From Flavobacteriaceae bacterium (GTDB taxonomy: Bacteria > Bacteroidota > Bacteroidia > Flavobacteriales > Flavobacteriaceae), in the NCBI GenBank assembly GCA_022428005.1, contig JAKMDI010000007.1, forward strand, positions 1-64,000: a stretch of 64,000 bases of DNA, written 5' to 3'. A model generated the notes under the pieces. The model searched no databases. It was not told the DNA's origin and saw nothing but the letters and a program-made list of their open reading frames with translations. A program made the position numbers and the translations under genes. Shown here in pieces: positions 39,194-49,314 of the stretch. How positions within the stretch are numbered: the stretch's first letter is position 1; each line of letters opens with the position of its first letter.

Positions 39194-41326
39194 ATGATAC
39201 CTAAAACATTTACCCAAGTAATCCATTTAGAAGATGGAAGAACGATTACCTTAGAAACGGGAAAGCTTGCCAAGCAAGCCCACGGTTCCGTTGTAGTAAC
39301 AATGGGAGACTGCATGCTGCTGTGTACGGTAGTTTCCAATTACAATGCTGGTCATGTTGACTTCTTACCTTTGACCGTTGACTATCGAGAAAAATTTGCC
39401 GCTGCAGGGAGATACCCCGGTGGGTTTTTCAAAAGAGAAGCACGCCCAAGTGATGGTGAAATATTAACCATGAGAATTGTTGACCGCGTTTTGCGTCCTC
39501 TTTTCCCAAAAGATTATCACAACGAAGTTCAAGTGATGATTCAACTCATGTCGCATGACGAAAACGTAATGCCAGATTCGCTGGCTGGTTTAGCAGCTTC
39601 TGCTGCCATTCAGCTGAGTGATTTTCCATTTGAATGCGCCATCTCTGAGGTCAGGGTTGCTCGCATGAATGGGGAATTTATTATCAACCCCAGCAGAACA
39701 CAATTAGAAGCCTCTGATATAGACATGATTATTGGAGCTTCGGCAGATTCTGTAATGATGGTTGAAGGAGAAATGGATGAGTGCAGTGAAGAAGAAATGG
39801 TAGAAGCGATTAAATTCGCGCACGAGGCCATCAAAAAACAAATTGACGCACAGCTTAAATTGTCAGATGCTGTAGGTCGAAAGGAAGTACGTGAATACGA
39901 CCAAGCAGAAGAAAATGAAGAACTTCAGCAGCAAATACACGATGCTGCCTATGAAAAATGCTACGCCATTGCCAAGAAAGGCACAGAAAAAGCGGAGCGC
40001 AGCCTTGCTTTTAGTGAATTAAAAGAAAGTATAAAAGAAACTTTTAGCGAGGAGGAGTTGGAAGAAAAAGGAGACTTAATCGGCAAATATTTTGGTAAAG
40101 CTCAAAAAGAGGCTGTAAGAGAATTGGTCTTGAGTGAAGGAATCCGATTGGATGGAAGAAAAACTGATGAAATCAGGCCCATATGGTGTGAGGTCAGTTA
40201 CCTTCCCTCTACCCATGGTTCCTCCATTTTCTCCCGTGGAGAAACACAAGCACTTGCAACAGTAACGCTGGGAACTTCCAGGGAAGCCAATCAAATTGAT
40301 ATGCCCTCCTATGAAGGTGAAGAACGATTTTACTTACACTACAACTTTCCTCCATTTTGTACCGGTGAAGCCCGGCCTTTGCGGGGAACTTCCAGAAGAG
40401 AGGTAGGTCACGGAAATCTCGCTCAAAGAGCCTTGAAGGGAATGGTTCCCGATGATTGTCCTTATACCGTAAGAGTAGTGAGCGAAGTATTAGAATCAAA
40501 TGGATCGTCTTCCATGGCGACTGTTTGCTCAGGAACCATGGCGCTTATGGATGCAGGTATACAAATCAAAAGACCTGTGTCAGGTATTGCCATGGGATTG
40601 ATTTCTGATGGAGATCGTTATGCCGTTTTAAGTGATATTTTGGGCGACGAAGACCACTTAGGCGATATGGACTTTAAAGTTACTGGAACTGAAAAAGGAA
40701 TTACAGCTTGCCAGATGGACATCAAGATAAAAGGCTTGTCCTACGAAATACTGGTTAATGCACTCAAGCAAGCCCGCGAAGGTCGTTTACACATATTAGA
40801 TAAACTGGTGGAAACCATCAGCCAGCCCAATCAGGAGGTTAAACCTCATGCTCCCAAAATGGTTAACATTACCATTCCTGGAGAGTTTATAGGTGCTGTT
40901 ATCGGCCCAGGTGGTAAAGTCATTCAAGAAATGCAAAAAGAAACAGATACTACCATTGTAATCGAAGAAGAAGACGAAAAAGGTATTATTGAGATCTTGG
41001 GTGTCAATCAAGAAAAAATTGATGCTGTTATTGATAAAATAAATAACATCACCTTCAAACCTACGCCTGGAGAAATTTACAATGTTACTGTGGTTAAGAT
41101 TTTAGATTTTGGTGCTGTAGTAGAATTTGTTCCTGGAAACGAGGTGTTGCTTCATATTTCTGAAATTTCATGGGATAGAATTGATAAGGTAACCGATGAG
41201 ATCAATATGGGAGACACTTTCGACGTAAAATATGTCGGGATAGACCCCAAAACAAGAAAACAAAAAGTCTCTAGAAAAATTCTTTTACCCAGACCAGAGC
41301 GGAAAAACAACAACAAAAGAGAATAA
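39194..41326 (+). CDS. pnp: Polyribonucleotide nucleotidyltransferase (PNPase)
   Basis: Phosphorolytic 3'-5' exoribonuclease of mRNA decay. 710 residues from the ATG at 39194 ([20 protein letters not shown]); the frame continues upstream only through the hairpin region without family support. Two RNase PH cores (about 1-210 and 315-545, with GDGSSSM-type [14 protein letters not shown]), a KH domain ([17 protein letters not shown], about 555-615) and an S1 domain ([20 protein letters not shown], about 620-690). Confidence 0.97.
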   Translation: MIPKTFTQVIHLEDGRTITLETGKLAKQAHGSVVVTMGDCMLLCTVVSNYNAGHVDFLPLTVDYREKFAAAGRYPGGFFKREARPSDGEILTMRIVDRVLRPLFPKDYHNEVQVMIQLMSHDENVMPDSLAGLAASAAIQLSDFPFECAISEVRVARMNGEFIINPSRTQLEASDIDMIIGASADSVMMVEGEMDECSEEEMVEAIKFAHEAIKKQIDAQLKLSDAVGRKEVREYDQAEENEELQQQIHDAAYEKCYAIAKKGTEKAERSLAFSELKESIKETFSEEELEEKGDLIGKYFGKAQKEAVRELVLSEGIRLDGRKTDEIRPIWCEVSYLPSTHGSSIFSRGETQALATVTLGTSREANQIDMPSYEGEERFYLHYNFPPFCTGEARPLRGTSRREVGHGNLAQRALKGMVPDDCPYTVRVVSEVLESNGSSSMATVCSGTMALMDAGIQIKRPVSGIAMGLISDGDRYAVLSDILGDEDHLGDMDFKVTGTEKGITACQMDIKIKGLSYEILVNALKQAREGRLHILDKLVETISQPNQEVKPHAPKMVNITIPGEFIGAVIGPGGKVIQEMQKETDTTIVIEEEDEKGIIEILGVNQEKIDAVIDKINNITFKPTPGEIYNVTVVKILDFGAVVEFVPGNEVLLHISEISWDRIDKVTDEINMGDTFDVKYVGIDPKTRKQKVSRKILLPRPERKNNNKRE

Positions 41327-41392
41327 ATTACATTCTTAATGAAACATTTTTGATTTTTTAACGTACAATAAAACGAGAACTAAAATTTATTC

Positions 41393-42256
41393 ATGAGACA
41401 ATTAAAAATCACAAAGCAGGTAACCAATAGGGAAACCGCATCTTTGGACAAATACCTTCAAGAAATTGGTAAAGTAGATTTGATTACTGCCGAAGAGGAA
41501 GTGGAGCTGGCCCAGAGAATTAAAGCTGGAGACCAAATTGCTTTAGAAAAATTGACCAAAGCCAACCTGCGTTTTGTGGTTTCTGTTGCCAAACAATATC
41601 AGAATCAAGGACTAACGTTACCGGATTTAATCAATGAAGGTAACTTAGGCCTTATAAAAGCAGCCCAACGCTTCGATGAAACGCGTGGTTTTAAATTTAT
41701 ATCCTACGCTGTTTGGTGGATTCGACAATCTATTCTCCAGGCATTGGCCGAGCAATCCAGAATTGTTAGGCTGCCATTGAATAAAATTGGTTCTATTAAT
41801 AAAATCAATAAAACTTTTGCTTTTTTAGAGCAAGCCCACGAGCGTGCTCCCTCAGCTGAGGAAATTGCCAAGGAATTGGACATGACCATCAATGATGTCA
41901 AAGAATCTCTTAAAAATTCTGGGAGACATGTCTCCATGGATGCGCCTTTAGTAGAGGGAGAAGATTCAAACCTTTACGATGTATTGAACAGTGGGGAATC
42001 TCCCAATCCTGACAAGACGCTCCTTCACGAATCTTTAAGAACTGAAATTGAAAGGGCCTTAGAAACGCTAACTCCGAGAGAGGCAGACGTGGTTCGGTTG
42101 TATTTTGGATTGGGCAATCAACACGCCATGACCTTGGAAGAAATTGGTGAGACTTTTGATCTGACCCGTGAACGTGTTAGGCAGATTAAAGAAAAAGCCA
42201 TTCGAAGGCTAAAACATACCTCGCGCAGTAAAATTCTTAAGACTTACTTGGGCTAA
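41393..42256 (+). CDS. rpoD: Primary RNA polymerase sigma factor (RpoD/SigA)
   Basis: Housekeeping sigma factor. 287 residues, the short form of Bacteroidota lacking region 1.1. Region 1.2 [21 protein letters not shown], region 2 with [20 protein letters not shown] and [17 protein letters not shown], region 3 and region 4.2 with [19 protein letters not shown]. This sigma should read the TTG-N19-TAnnTTTG promoters listed here. Followed by rpe after 14 nucleotides. Confidence 0.97.
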   Translation: MRQLKITKQVTNRETASLDKYLQEIGKVDLITAEEEVELAQRIKAGDQIALEKLTKANLRFVVSVAKQYQNQGLTLPDLINEGNLGLIKAAQRFDETRGFKFISYAVWWIRQSILQALAEQSRIVRLPLNKIGSINKINKTFAFLEQAHERAPSAEEIAKELDMTINDVKESLKNSGRHVSMDAPLVEGEDSNLYDVLNSGESPNPDKTLLHESLRTEIERALETLTPREADVVRLYFGLGNQHAMTLEEIGETFDLTRERVRQIKEKAIRRLKHTSRSKILKTYLG

Positions 42257-42270
42257 CTCAACAATTGATC

Positions 42271-42921
42271 ATGGGAACACTTGTGGCCCCCTCTCTTCTC
42301 GCAGCTGATTTTGGAAATCTGGAACGCGATTGTAAAATGGTAAACGCCAGTGATGCAGATTGGTTCCATATCGATGTAATGGACGGTGTTTTTGTTCCTA
42401 ACATATCCTTCGGTATGCCCGTAATTAAGTCTATCGCCGCCCACGCAAAAAAACCTTTAGATGTTCACCTTATGATTGTGGAACCAGAGCGCTACATAGA
42501 TGCTTTTGCGGATTTGGGGAGTGATGTGTTGACCGTGCACTATGAGGCTTCTACCCACTTGAATAAAACACTTGATTCCATTAGAGGAAAAGGGATGAAA
42601 GCAGGCGTCGCTTTGAATCCACACACTCCTGTAGATCTGTTGGAACCGATAATCAACGACATCGATGTGGTTTGCATAATGAGCGTAAATCCAGGTTTTG
42701 GAGGACAGCGTTTTATTGAAACCACCTACCAAAAGGTATCAAAACTCAGGGGTATTATTGAAGAAAACAATGCAACTACTTTGATAGAAATTGATGGTGG
42801 AGTGACCGACCAAAATGCTAAACGCTTGGTTGAATTAGGTGCAGATGTTCTTGTTGCAGGCAGCTTTGTCTTTTCCTCAGAAAACCCTCAAGAAACTATA
42901 AAGGGTTTAAAAAATATCTAA
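42271..42921 (+). CDS. rpe: Ribulose-phosphate 3-epimerase
   Basis: Interconverts ribulose 5-phosphate and xylulose 5-phosphate in the pentose phosphate pathway. 216 residues from ATG 42271: (beta/alpha)8 barrel with APSLLAADFGNL, FHIDVMDGVFVPNISFG (metal His, Asp), LDVHLMIVEPERY, MSVNPGFGGQRFIE and DGGV/ GSFVFSSEN phosphate region. An in-frame TTG at 42265 is less likely. Confidence 0.97.
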   Translation: MGTLVAPSLLAADFGNLERDCKMVNASDADWFHIDVMDGVFVPNISFGMPVIKSIAAHAKKPLDVHLMIVEPERYIDAFADLGSDVLTVHYEASTHLNKTLDSIRGKGMKAGVALNPHTPVDLLEPIINDIDVVCIMSVNPGFGGQRFIETTYQKVSKLRGIIEENNATTLIEIDGGVTDQNAKRLVELGADVLVAGSFVFSSENPQETIKGLKNI

Positions 42922-42924
42922 AAA

Positions 42925-42949
42925 GACAGGAATAAAAACTATCCCTGTC
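42925..42949. terminator. Bidirectional terminator between rpe and the OmpA-family gene
   Basis: GACAGG (42925-42930) pairs with CCTGTC (42944-42949). The plus side is followed by TTTTATTTT and the minus side by TTTTT, fitting the convergent genes on both sides. Confidence 0.65.
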
Positions 42950-42960
42950 ATCATTTTATT

Positions 42961-44352
42961 TTAAAAATCGGCCCTGAATTGTACCCTTCGGTTTAATGCT
43001 CTGCCTTCCAATGTATCGTTATCATTGGCGGGCTTATCCTCACCGAAACTTTCCACCCTAAGGCGATCGGCACTGATGCCCATTTTGATCAGGTATTCTC
43101 TAACGGCATTGGCCCTCTGCTCAGATAGTTTGGCGTTGTACTCCGATGAACCATCGCTAGAAGCGTGACCCTCTATAATAAGTTTTCCATCTGGATTGAG
43201 CTCCAATAATGACTTAATTTCATTGAGGACTCTGAATACTGAAGCTCCCTGTAATCTTAAGCTTTCAGGGGCAAACAGAATTTTGTCCGCCAGTTCATTT
43301 ATAGAAGATATTATTTCTTTAGAAAGCTCTGGACATCCGCTATTTTCAGGGGTACCTTTCTCCTCTGGACAGGCATCTTCTTTGTCATTTACTCCATCAC
43401 CGTCAGTATCAGGCCATGGACAACCCTCGTTTTCAGGTGCACCAACTTCATCAGGACACTTATCATTTTTATCGGCCACACCATCCTCATCAGTATCAGG
43501 ACAGCCGTTTAACGCTACAGAGCCTTTATCCTGTGGACATTCGTCGTCTTTATCAGCAATCCCATCTTCATCAGCATCAGGACAGCCATTCATCATTTCT
43601 GTTCCAACTTCCTCTGGGCACTCATCTTTATTGTCGGGAATTGTATCACCATCGGTATCGGGACATCCATTAAACTCTTTTAATCCGGGCTCCTCTGGGC
43701 ATTCGTCGTCTTTGTCTTTTATTCCATCCTTATCCGTATCTTTTTCGCCAAAAGCATAGAAGAGCCCAAGCTGGTGACGGAAATGTTTTACGCCTGTGGA
43801 TTCAAGAGGATTGTGAAAAGTAGACTCAATGGAAAGTCCAATAAAATCAAAAAACTTAAAATCAAATCCTATTCCTCCATTGATGTTTCTGGAGGTGTTA
43901 CTGGATAGTAATTCAAATTTTCTGTTATTGGAATAATCAAAATCAGATATTCCGTACCCTACTGTGATAAAGGGTCGCACTTTTTTTGACGATGCAAAAG
44001 TTTGTTTCAAAAAACCACCTGCAGCAAAATATGGGTATTCTACGTTATCGAGACCTTCAATTTTTTTTATGAGATTGATGGATACTCGGGCACCTATAGA
44101 AAATCCTTTGTATACAGATCGGCTTAAAGAGACCGATGGGCCTCCAAAATTCCAGTGATCGCTAAAATTGAATACGTCTTCAAAAAAATCACCCTGTGGG
44201 GCAAACGGATCATTCCCCTCTGCTCCAGTAGGATAAACATCGACCGCATTAAAACTGAGTCCAATTTGCCATGGATCATCAGCGGTTTGGGCAACTATAT
44301 GAGTTGTAGATAAAAATAAAATAGTAGCTATTAGGACGTTAAGATGTTTCAT
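42961..44352 (-). CDS. OmpA-family outer-membrane protein with thrombospondin type 3 repeats
   Basis: 463 residues from ATG 44352 ([14 protein letters not shown], signal peptide cleaved near VAQ). An N-terminal beta-barrel of about 190 residues is followed by five calcium-binding type 3 repeats at about 200-335 ([75 protein letters not shown]) and a C-terminal OmpA peptidoglycan-binding domain ([36 protein letters not shown]). It would tether the outer membrane to the wall. Upstream in-frame codons to 44382 are outside the signal peptide and unlikely. Confidence 0.93.
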   Translation of the reverse strand: MKHLNVLIATILFLSTTHIVAQTADDPWQIGLSFNAVDVYPTGAEGNDPFAPQGDFFEDVFNFSDHWNFGGPSVSLSRSVYKGFSIGARVSINLIKKIEGLDNVEYPYFAAGGFLKQTFASSKKVRPFITVGYGISDFDYSNNRKFELLSSNTSRNINGGIGFDFKFFDFIGLSIESTFHNPLESTGVKHFRHQLGLFYAFGEKDTDKDGIKDKDDECPEEPGLKEFNGCPDTDGDTIPDNKDECPEEVGTEMMNGCPDADEDGIADKDDECPQDKGSVALNGCPDTDEDGVADKNDKCPDEVGAPENEGCPWPDTDGDGVNDKEDACPEEKGTPENSGCPELSKEIISSINELADKILFAPESLRLQGASVFRVLNEIKSLLELNPDGKLIIEGHASSDGSSEYNAKLSEQRANAVREYLIKMGISADRLRVESFGEDKPANDNDTLEGRALNRRVQFRADF

Positions 44353-44526
44353 TAGTAATAAAAAGTTTATAGAATAACTCAAAAAAATGGATTTTATTGT
44401 ATTTCAATAGTCTGCATAAGCGAACCCATTTTGCAAATAAAAGGTAAAAAATGAAATACTTTCGATAACTTGAATGGAGTTTAAATTTAGAAAATCCCTT
44501 TTAAGTTACAAAAAAAGGCGCTTTTT

Positions 44527-46320
44527 TCAGTTTTTAAAAAGAATTGCCGTATCAATAAGTGCTAAATGTGAGTAAGCTTGCGGAAAGTTTCCAAGCAGTC
44601 TTTTGGACTTAAAATCGATATCCTCACTGAATAATCCTAAATGATTACTGTAGGAAAGTAGCTGGTCAAACATTGTTTTTGCCTTTTTCTCCTCCCCTAT
44701 TTTATACAAGCTATTAATGAACCAAAATGTGCATACGGTGAACGAGGAACTGGGTGTTCCAAAATCGTCATCATTTTTGTATCTGAACAGCAAACCCTCG
44801 TAGGATAATTCCTTCTCAATGGCTTTTACAGTTTTGACATACATGGGATCTTTAGCATCGATAAACCCATAAGGTTCCATCAACAATACAGAAGCATCCA
44901 AATGCTCTGTTCCATAGGACTGGGTGAAGGATTGAGCCGCTTCGCTCCAAGCATTTTCAATGATATCATTATAAATCTCTGTTCTAAGGGAGTGCCATTT
45001 TTTTGCGGATTTTCCAGATTGAATAATCTCTGAAATCTTTATCGCTCGGTCAACAGCTACCCAACACAAAAGTTTAGAGAAAGTAAAATGTCTGTCTTCT
45101 TTTCTAAACTCCCATATCCCTTTATCGGCTTGTTTCCAGTTGTTTTCAACCACCCACACTATAGACTTTACAATGGACCAGAGCTCTTCGTGCTTGTCGG
45201 TCTCATCTGTATATTTTTCAATATGAAAATGAATGGCATCCATCAGAATACCATAAATATCATTTTGTTTTTGAATGTAGGCGGCATTCCCAATCCTCAC
45301 AGGTTTTGACCCCTTGTACCCAGACAGGTGATCTAGTGTTTGCTCTGTAAGTATTTTTTCTCCACTAATCCCATACATGATTTGTAGCTTTTCATCTTTG
45401 TCGGGGATGAGATCAATTATAAATTCAATGAACTCTTTGACAATTTTGAGGTGTCCTAATTTTGTAATCACCTTGATCACCATTGAAGCATCTCTTATCC
45501 AACAAAAACGATAATCCCAGTTTCTCACTTCTCCAATGGTTTCGGGAAGTGAAGTCGTTGCTGCAGCCAATACAGCTCCAGTCTTCTCGAAAGTAAGCAG
45601 TTTTAAGGTAATGGCACTTCTGAGAATTTGGATGTTGTAGGGGCTGTCAAAAGTCGGTGTTTTATAACACCAATTTAGCCAGTAGACTTTGGTTTTTTCA
45701 TAATCAAATTTTACCTCCTCAATGGAAAAGGGATTGATTTTCTCATTGTATGAAAATTTAAAAAAATGATCCCCATCAAGGGTGATGGATTTGCCCTGAA
45801 AAACGGCCTCTTTATCAAAATCTGTATAGAGCATTAGCGTGTCATAGCGGTCATCATTTACAATACTGATGATAAAATCATCTTTGACATAGGTTTTTGT
45901 TTCACCCTGGGCATACTCTAAGCGGGGATCATACAGAATCTTTAATACAGGTTTTCCTTTGGTCAATTTAATCAACCGGGAGATTTCGGGAGGAGCATGG
46001 TAAACGCCGTTTTCTTTTTGGTACCTCGGCATAAAATCAATCAACTGGAAAGCATCAGATCCATTATCAAACTCCGTTATTAAAATAGCGGTTTTATCCA
46101 AATACTTTTGTTTGATCTGATAGCTCAGATCACATTCTATTTTGAATGACCCCCCCTTGTGATCGTCGAGTATTTTTCCAAAAACTGATGGAGAATCAAA
46201 TTGAGGCAAGCAACACCAATCTATTGAGGAATCCTCATTTATAAGTGCTGAAGATTTACAATTTCCTATTATTCCATAATTTAAATTGTCTTGTAGAGGG
46301 TGTGACGGTTTAAAATCCAT
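44527..46320 (-). CDS. Glycoside hydrolase family 15 protein (glucoamylase/trehalase-like)
   Basis: 597 residues, cytoplasmic (no signal peptide). N-terminal beta-sandwich (YGIIGNCKSSALINEDSSIDWCCLPQFDSPSVFG) and an (alpha/alpha)6 catalytic domain with RNWDYRFCWIRDASM, the acid-Glu region GIWEFRKEDRHFTFSKLLCWVA and the base-Glu region LGLFSEDIDFKSKRLLGNFPQAYSHLAL. Members hydrolyse alpha-1,4-glucans or trehalose. Because it is divergent, 32 nucleotides from a trehalose synthase gene, trehalose turnover is a reasonable inference; the substrate is not proven. Confidence 0.88.
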   Translation of the reverse strand: MDFKPSHPLQDNLNYGIIGNCKSSALINEDSSIDWCCLPQFDSPSVFGKILDDHKGGSFKIECDLSYQIKQKYLDKTAILITEFDNGSDAFQLIDFMPRYQKENGVYHAPPEISRLIKLTKGKPVLKILYDPRLEYAQGETKTYVKDDFIISIVNDDRYDTLMLYTDFDKEAVFQGKSITLDGDHFFKFSYNEKINPFSIEEVKFDYEKTKVYWLNWCYKTPTFDSPYNIQILRSAITLKLLTFEKTGAVLAAATTSLPETIGEVRNWDYRFCWIRDASMVIKVITKLGHLKIVKEFIEFIIDLIPDKDEKLQIMYGISGEKILTEQTLDHLSGYKGSKPVRIGNAAYIQKQNDIYGILMDAIHFHIEKYTDETDKHEELWSIVKSIVWVVENNWKQADKGIWEFRKEDRHFTFSKLLCWVAVDRAIKISEIIQSGKSAKKWHSLRTEIYNDIIENAWSEAAQSFTQSYGTEHLDASVLLMEPYGFIDAKDPMYVKTVKAIEKELSYEGLLFRYKNDDDFGTPSSSFTVCTFWFINSLYKIGEEKKAKTMFDQLLSYSNHLGLFSEDIDFKSKRLLGNFPQAYSHLALIDTAILFKN

Positions 46321-46352
46321 AATTTCGAAGGTGATTCAGATTCATTGATGAT

Positions 46353-48557
46353 ATGGCTAAAAATATTATTGTATCAAATAGACTCCCGATACAGCTTACA
46401 AAAGTAGATAATTCTTTTAGATTTACCCCAACCAGTGGGGGCTTGGCTACGGGTATGAACTCTGTTCATCAAGGTCAAGAATCCCTGTGGATCGGCTGGC
46501 CTGGTATCGATGACGATGAGGTTGACAAAAAGTCATGGGTTCCATTGAAAAAATCACTAAAAAAGGAGGGGTATTTTCCAGTTCCCTTAAATCAACAGGA
46601 AATCGATAATTTTTACTACGGGCTCTCCAACAAGTCCCTTTGGCCCCTTTTTCATTACTTTATCGAGTTTTCTGTCTTCGACGAAAAGCAATGGGGGTCT
46701 TATCAAGAAGTAAATCAAAAGTTTGCTGACAATGTTTTAAAAAATATCGAACAAGGGGATACAGTTTGGATCCACGACTATCAGCTTTTGCTCTGTCCAA
46801 AAATGATCAAAGACGTGAGGCCCGACGTAACCATCGGCTTTTTCTTACACATCCCTTTCCCTTCTTTTGAAATTTTTCGAATTTTTCCATGGAGAGAAGA
46901 GTTGTTAGAGGGAATGTTGGGTGCCGATTTAATTGGATTTCACACCTATGACTACGAGCGTCATTTCTTGAGCTCAGTAAGGAGAATCCTCCGCAGGGAG
47001 GTTTCGTTTAATAGGGTCAGTACAGGCACAAGAGAAGTGGTGGTGAATACTTTTCCCATGGGGATTGATTACAACAAATTTAGAGACGCTGCGCAAACCC
47101 ACATGGACATGGTTGCGGCGGAAAAGTCGGATCTGAAAAAACAGTTGGAACTGCACAAAAAGGGAGCAGAAAAAGGAAAACTCATTCTATCAATTGATCG
47201 GTTGGACTATACCAAAGGGGTCGTAAATCGCATCAAGGCCTTTGAATTGTTTTTGACCAAATATCCTGAATATTTAGAAAAAGTTCGCTTGGTGATGCTC
47301 ACAGTACCTTCGAGATCAAATGTCTCTGATTATAAAAGACTAAAAAAAGAAACTGATGAGATCGTGGGGCGTGTCAATGGAAAATTTGCTACTGTCAATT
47401 GGACCCCCATATGGTATTATTACCGCGCTATGGCCTTCGATGATTTAATAGACCTTTATATGACCTCTGACATTGCGATGATTACCCCAGTCAGAGACGG
47501 TATGAACTTGGTCGCCAAAGAATTTATAGCCACCAGGGTTAAAGGAGACGGGGTACTTATTTTGAGTGAAATGGCAGGAGCCTCCAAAGAGCTTTATGAA
47601 TCGGTACTGGTAAATCCTTTTGACCTCAATCAAATGGCAGATGCCCTACTGACTGCGATAAAAATGCCGGTAGAAGAGCAGCAAAAAAGAAACCGGAGTA
47701 TGCAAAAGAGGTTGAGTCGCTATTCCGTAGAACTGTGGGCCAAAGAATTTATGAAAGCCTTGAAAACAAAACACCATACTGTTGATGAATCCTCTGTGGT
47801 TAAGATCAATGAAAGTGTTAAAGACACATTGGTGGAAAAATTCAAAAAGGCTGAAAAGAAAGTAATTTTCTTGGATTATGATGGTACTTTGGTGGGCTAT
47901 CATCAGCAACCTCAACTGGCGACTCCAGACGAGTCTTTACTTGGTTTACTGCATCAATTGTCAGAGCACAAGGATACGGAAGTAGCCATTGTTAGTGGGA
48001 GAGATCAAGAGTTTTTGGAAAAGTGGTTTGGTCACCTCAACATATCACTAGTGGCAGAGCACGGCTACTTCATTAAACACAAAAGCCAAAAATGGCATAA
48101 GAAAGAAATTCACAATAAAAATTGGAAAAAGGAACTAATTCCTTTACTAGAAACTTTCACAGATAGAACACCAGGTACGTTTATCGAAGAGAAAAAAAAT
48201 AGTTTGGTATGGCACTACAGAAAAACTGATCCTGAATTGGCAGCGGAAAGGGTGGTAGAACTCAAAACGGTACTACAAAGCTTAATTTCAGATGATCTTC
48301 AGCTCATGGATGGCGATAAAGTCATCGAAGTCGTCAGTGGCAGATACAATAAAGGAACGGCAGTGTCTGAACTAATTGGCGATAAATCCTATGATTTCAT
48401 TCTTTGTATGGGTGATGATGTCACTGATGAATTTATGTTCAATGACTTACCAGAATTAGCTCTAAATGTAAAAGTCGGAAAAAAAACAACCCAAGCGGGT
48501 TATTACATTGAAAACACAGAGGCTGTAAAAGCACTTCTCAACAGCCTGGTTTCCTAA
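46353..48557 (+). CDS. otsAB: Bifunctional trehalose-6-phosphate synthase/phosphatase
   Basis: Makes trehalose from UDP-glucose and glucose 6-phosphate and then dephosphorylates it. 734 residues. GT20 domain (about 1-475): VSNRLPIQL, SGGLATGMNSV, WIHDYQLLLCPKM, FLHIPFPSFEIFRI, IDRLDYTKGVVNRIKA and VRDGMNLVAKEF. C-terminal HAD phosphatase (about 500-730): DYDGTL with Asp508 and Asp510, SGRDQEFLEKWF and MGDDVTDEFMF. Both halves look active. The symbol otsAB describes the fusion; other names are used for such enzymes. Confidence 0.95.
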   Translation: MAKNIIVSNRLPIQLTKVDNSFRFTPTSGGLATGMNSVHQGQESLWIGWPGIDDDEVDKKSWVPLKKSLKKEGYFPVPLNQQEIDNFYYGLSNKSLWPLFHYFIEFSVFDEKQWGSYQEVNQKFADNVLKNIEQGDTVWIHDYQLLLCPKMIKDVRPDVTIGFFLHIPFPSFEIFRIFPWREELLEGMLGADLIGFHTYDYERHFLSSVRRILRREVSFNRVSTGTREVVVNTFPMGIDYNKFRDAAQTHMDMVAAEKSDLKKQLELHKKGAEKGKLILSIDRLDYTKGVVNRIKAFELFLTKYPEYLEKVRLVMLTVPSRSNVSDYKRLKKETDEIVGRVNGKFATVNWTPIWYYYRAMAFDDLIDLYMTSDIAMITPVRDGMNLVAKEFIATRVKGDGVLILSEMAGASKELYESVLVNPFDLNQMADALLTAIKMPVEEQQKRNRSMQKRLSRYSVELWAKEFMKALKTKHHTVDESSVVKINESVKDTLVEKFKKAEKKVIFLDYDGTLVGYHQQPQLATPDESLLGLLHQLSEHKDTEVAIVSGRDQEFLEKWFGHLNISLVAEHGYFIKHKSQKWHKKEIHNKNWKKELIPLLETFTDRTPGTFIEEKKNSLVWHYRKTDPELAAERVVELKTVLQSLISDDLQLMDGDKVIEVVSGRYNKGTAVSELIGDKSYDFILCMGDDVTDEFMFNDLPELALNVKVGKKTTQAGYYIENTEAVKALLNSLVS

Positions 48558-48615
48558 ATATCACGGTAAACTTTTTTTTGTAAAGTCATTTTAATAAATT
48601 AACAGAAAATGATTC

Positions 48616-49311
48616 ATGCTAAAAAGAAGATCTTTTGTAAAATCCAGCGCACTAGGGATACTCTCTTTCTTGTTGCCACAAAATAAATTTTCATTAAATA
48701 AAAAGATACCCAATGTTCTGATTCTTGGAGATTCTATTTCCATCGGATACTATCCTTTTGTTAAAAAGGCTTTATTGGGAAAAGTAAACCTATTTCGGCC
48801 CACCTTAAAAAATGGCCATTTTGAAAATTGCGCTGGTACTACCAATGGTGTTGTTAAAATATCAGAGTGGTTGGGGGAAACCCAATGGGACTTGATTCAT
48901 TTCAATTTTGGACTACATGACATCAAGCACGTACACCCCGTGACGGGCAAAAACAGCAAAAGTTTTAACGATCCACACCAAGCCTCACCCAAAGAATACA
49001 AAAAAAACTTGACCTTCATTGTCAAAAAAATAAAGAAAACAAAAGCCAAGTTAATTTTTGCCACTACAACACCCTATCCCAACAGTGGATTGAGACCAGC
49101 TCGCAAGCCGGGAATGCACAATGTCTATAATTCAGTGGCTTTAAAAGTGATGAAAAAACACAAAATTTCGATCAACGATTTACATGCATATGTACTGCCG
49201 AGAATGGAACAATTACAAAAGCCCCAAAATGTGCATTTTACTGAAGAGGGTAGTAAATCCCTTGCGGAAGTAGTAGCCTCCTCGATCAAAAATCACCTAA
49301 AAATCAATTAA
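48616..49311 (+). CDS. Exported SGNH/GDSL-fold hydrolase, probable carbohydrate esterase
   Basis: 231 residues. The N-terminus KRRSFVKSSALGILSFLLP resembles a twin-arginine signal. Block I is clear (LILGDSISIGY, nucleophile Ser). Block III reads FNFGLHD instead of GxND, and around the catalytic His (QNVHFTEEG) the Asp three residues before the His is replaced by Gln. The fold family is clear but the triad is unusual. First gene of a unit with GH39 (3 nucleotides downstream) and GH32, suggesting it removes acyl groups from the same glycan. Confidence 0.8.
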   Translation: MLKRRSFVKSSALGILSFLLPQNKFSLNKKIPNVLILGDSISIGYYPFVKKALLGKVNLFRPTLKNGHFENCAGTTNGVVKISEWLGETQWDLIHFNFGLHDIKHVHPVTGKNSKSFNDPHQASPKEYKKNLTFIVKKIKKTKAKLIFATTTPYPNSGLRPARKPGMHNVYNSVALKVMKKHKISINDLHAYVLPRMEQLQKPQNVHFTEEGSKSLAEVVASSIKNHLKIN

Positions 49312-49314
49312 AAG

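Noticed and set aside
43350-43740. Tandem-repeat-like DNA that could suggest a CRISPR or satellite array
   Set aside because: Units are in frame and encode calcium-binding type 3 repeats; no unique spacers.
43196-43759. Ser/Pro-rich frame of 187 codons on the plus strand
   Set aside because: Antisense shadow of the Asp-rich type 3 repeats of the OmpA-family gene; repetitiveness comes from that repeat.
44353-44526. Possible promoter upstream of the OmpA-family gene (TTTATTTG on the minus strand)
   Set aside because: It fails the TA of the consensus and has no spaced TTG; not strong enough to list.
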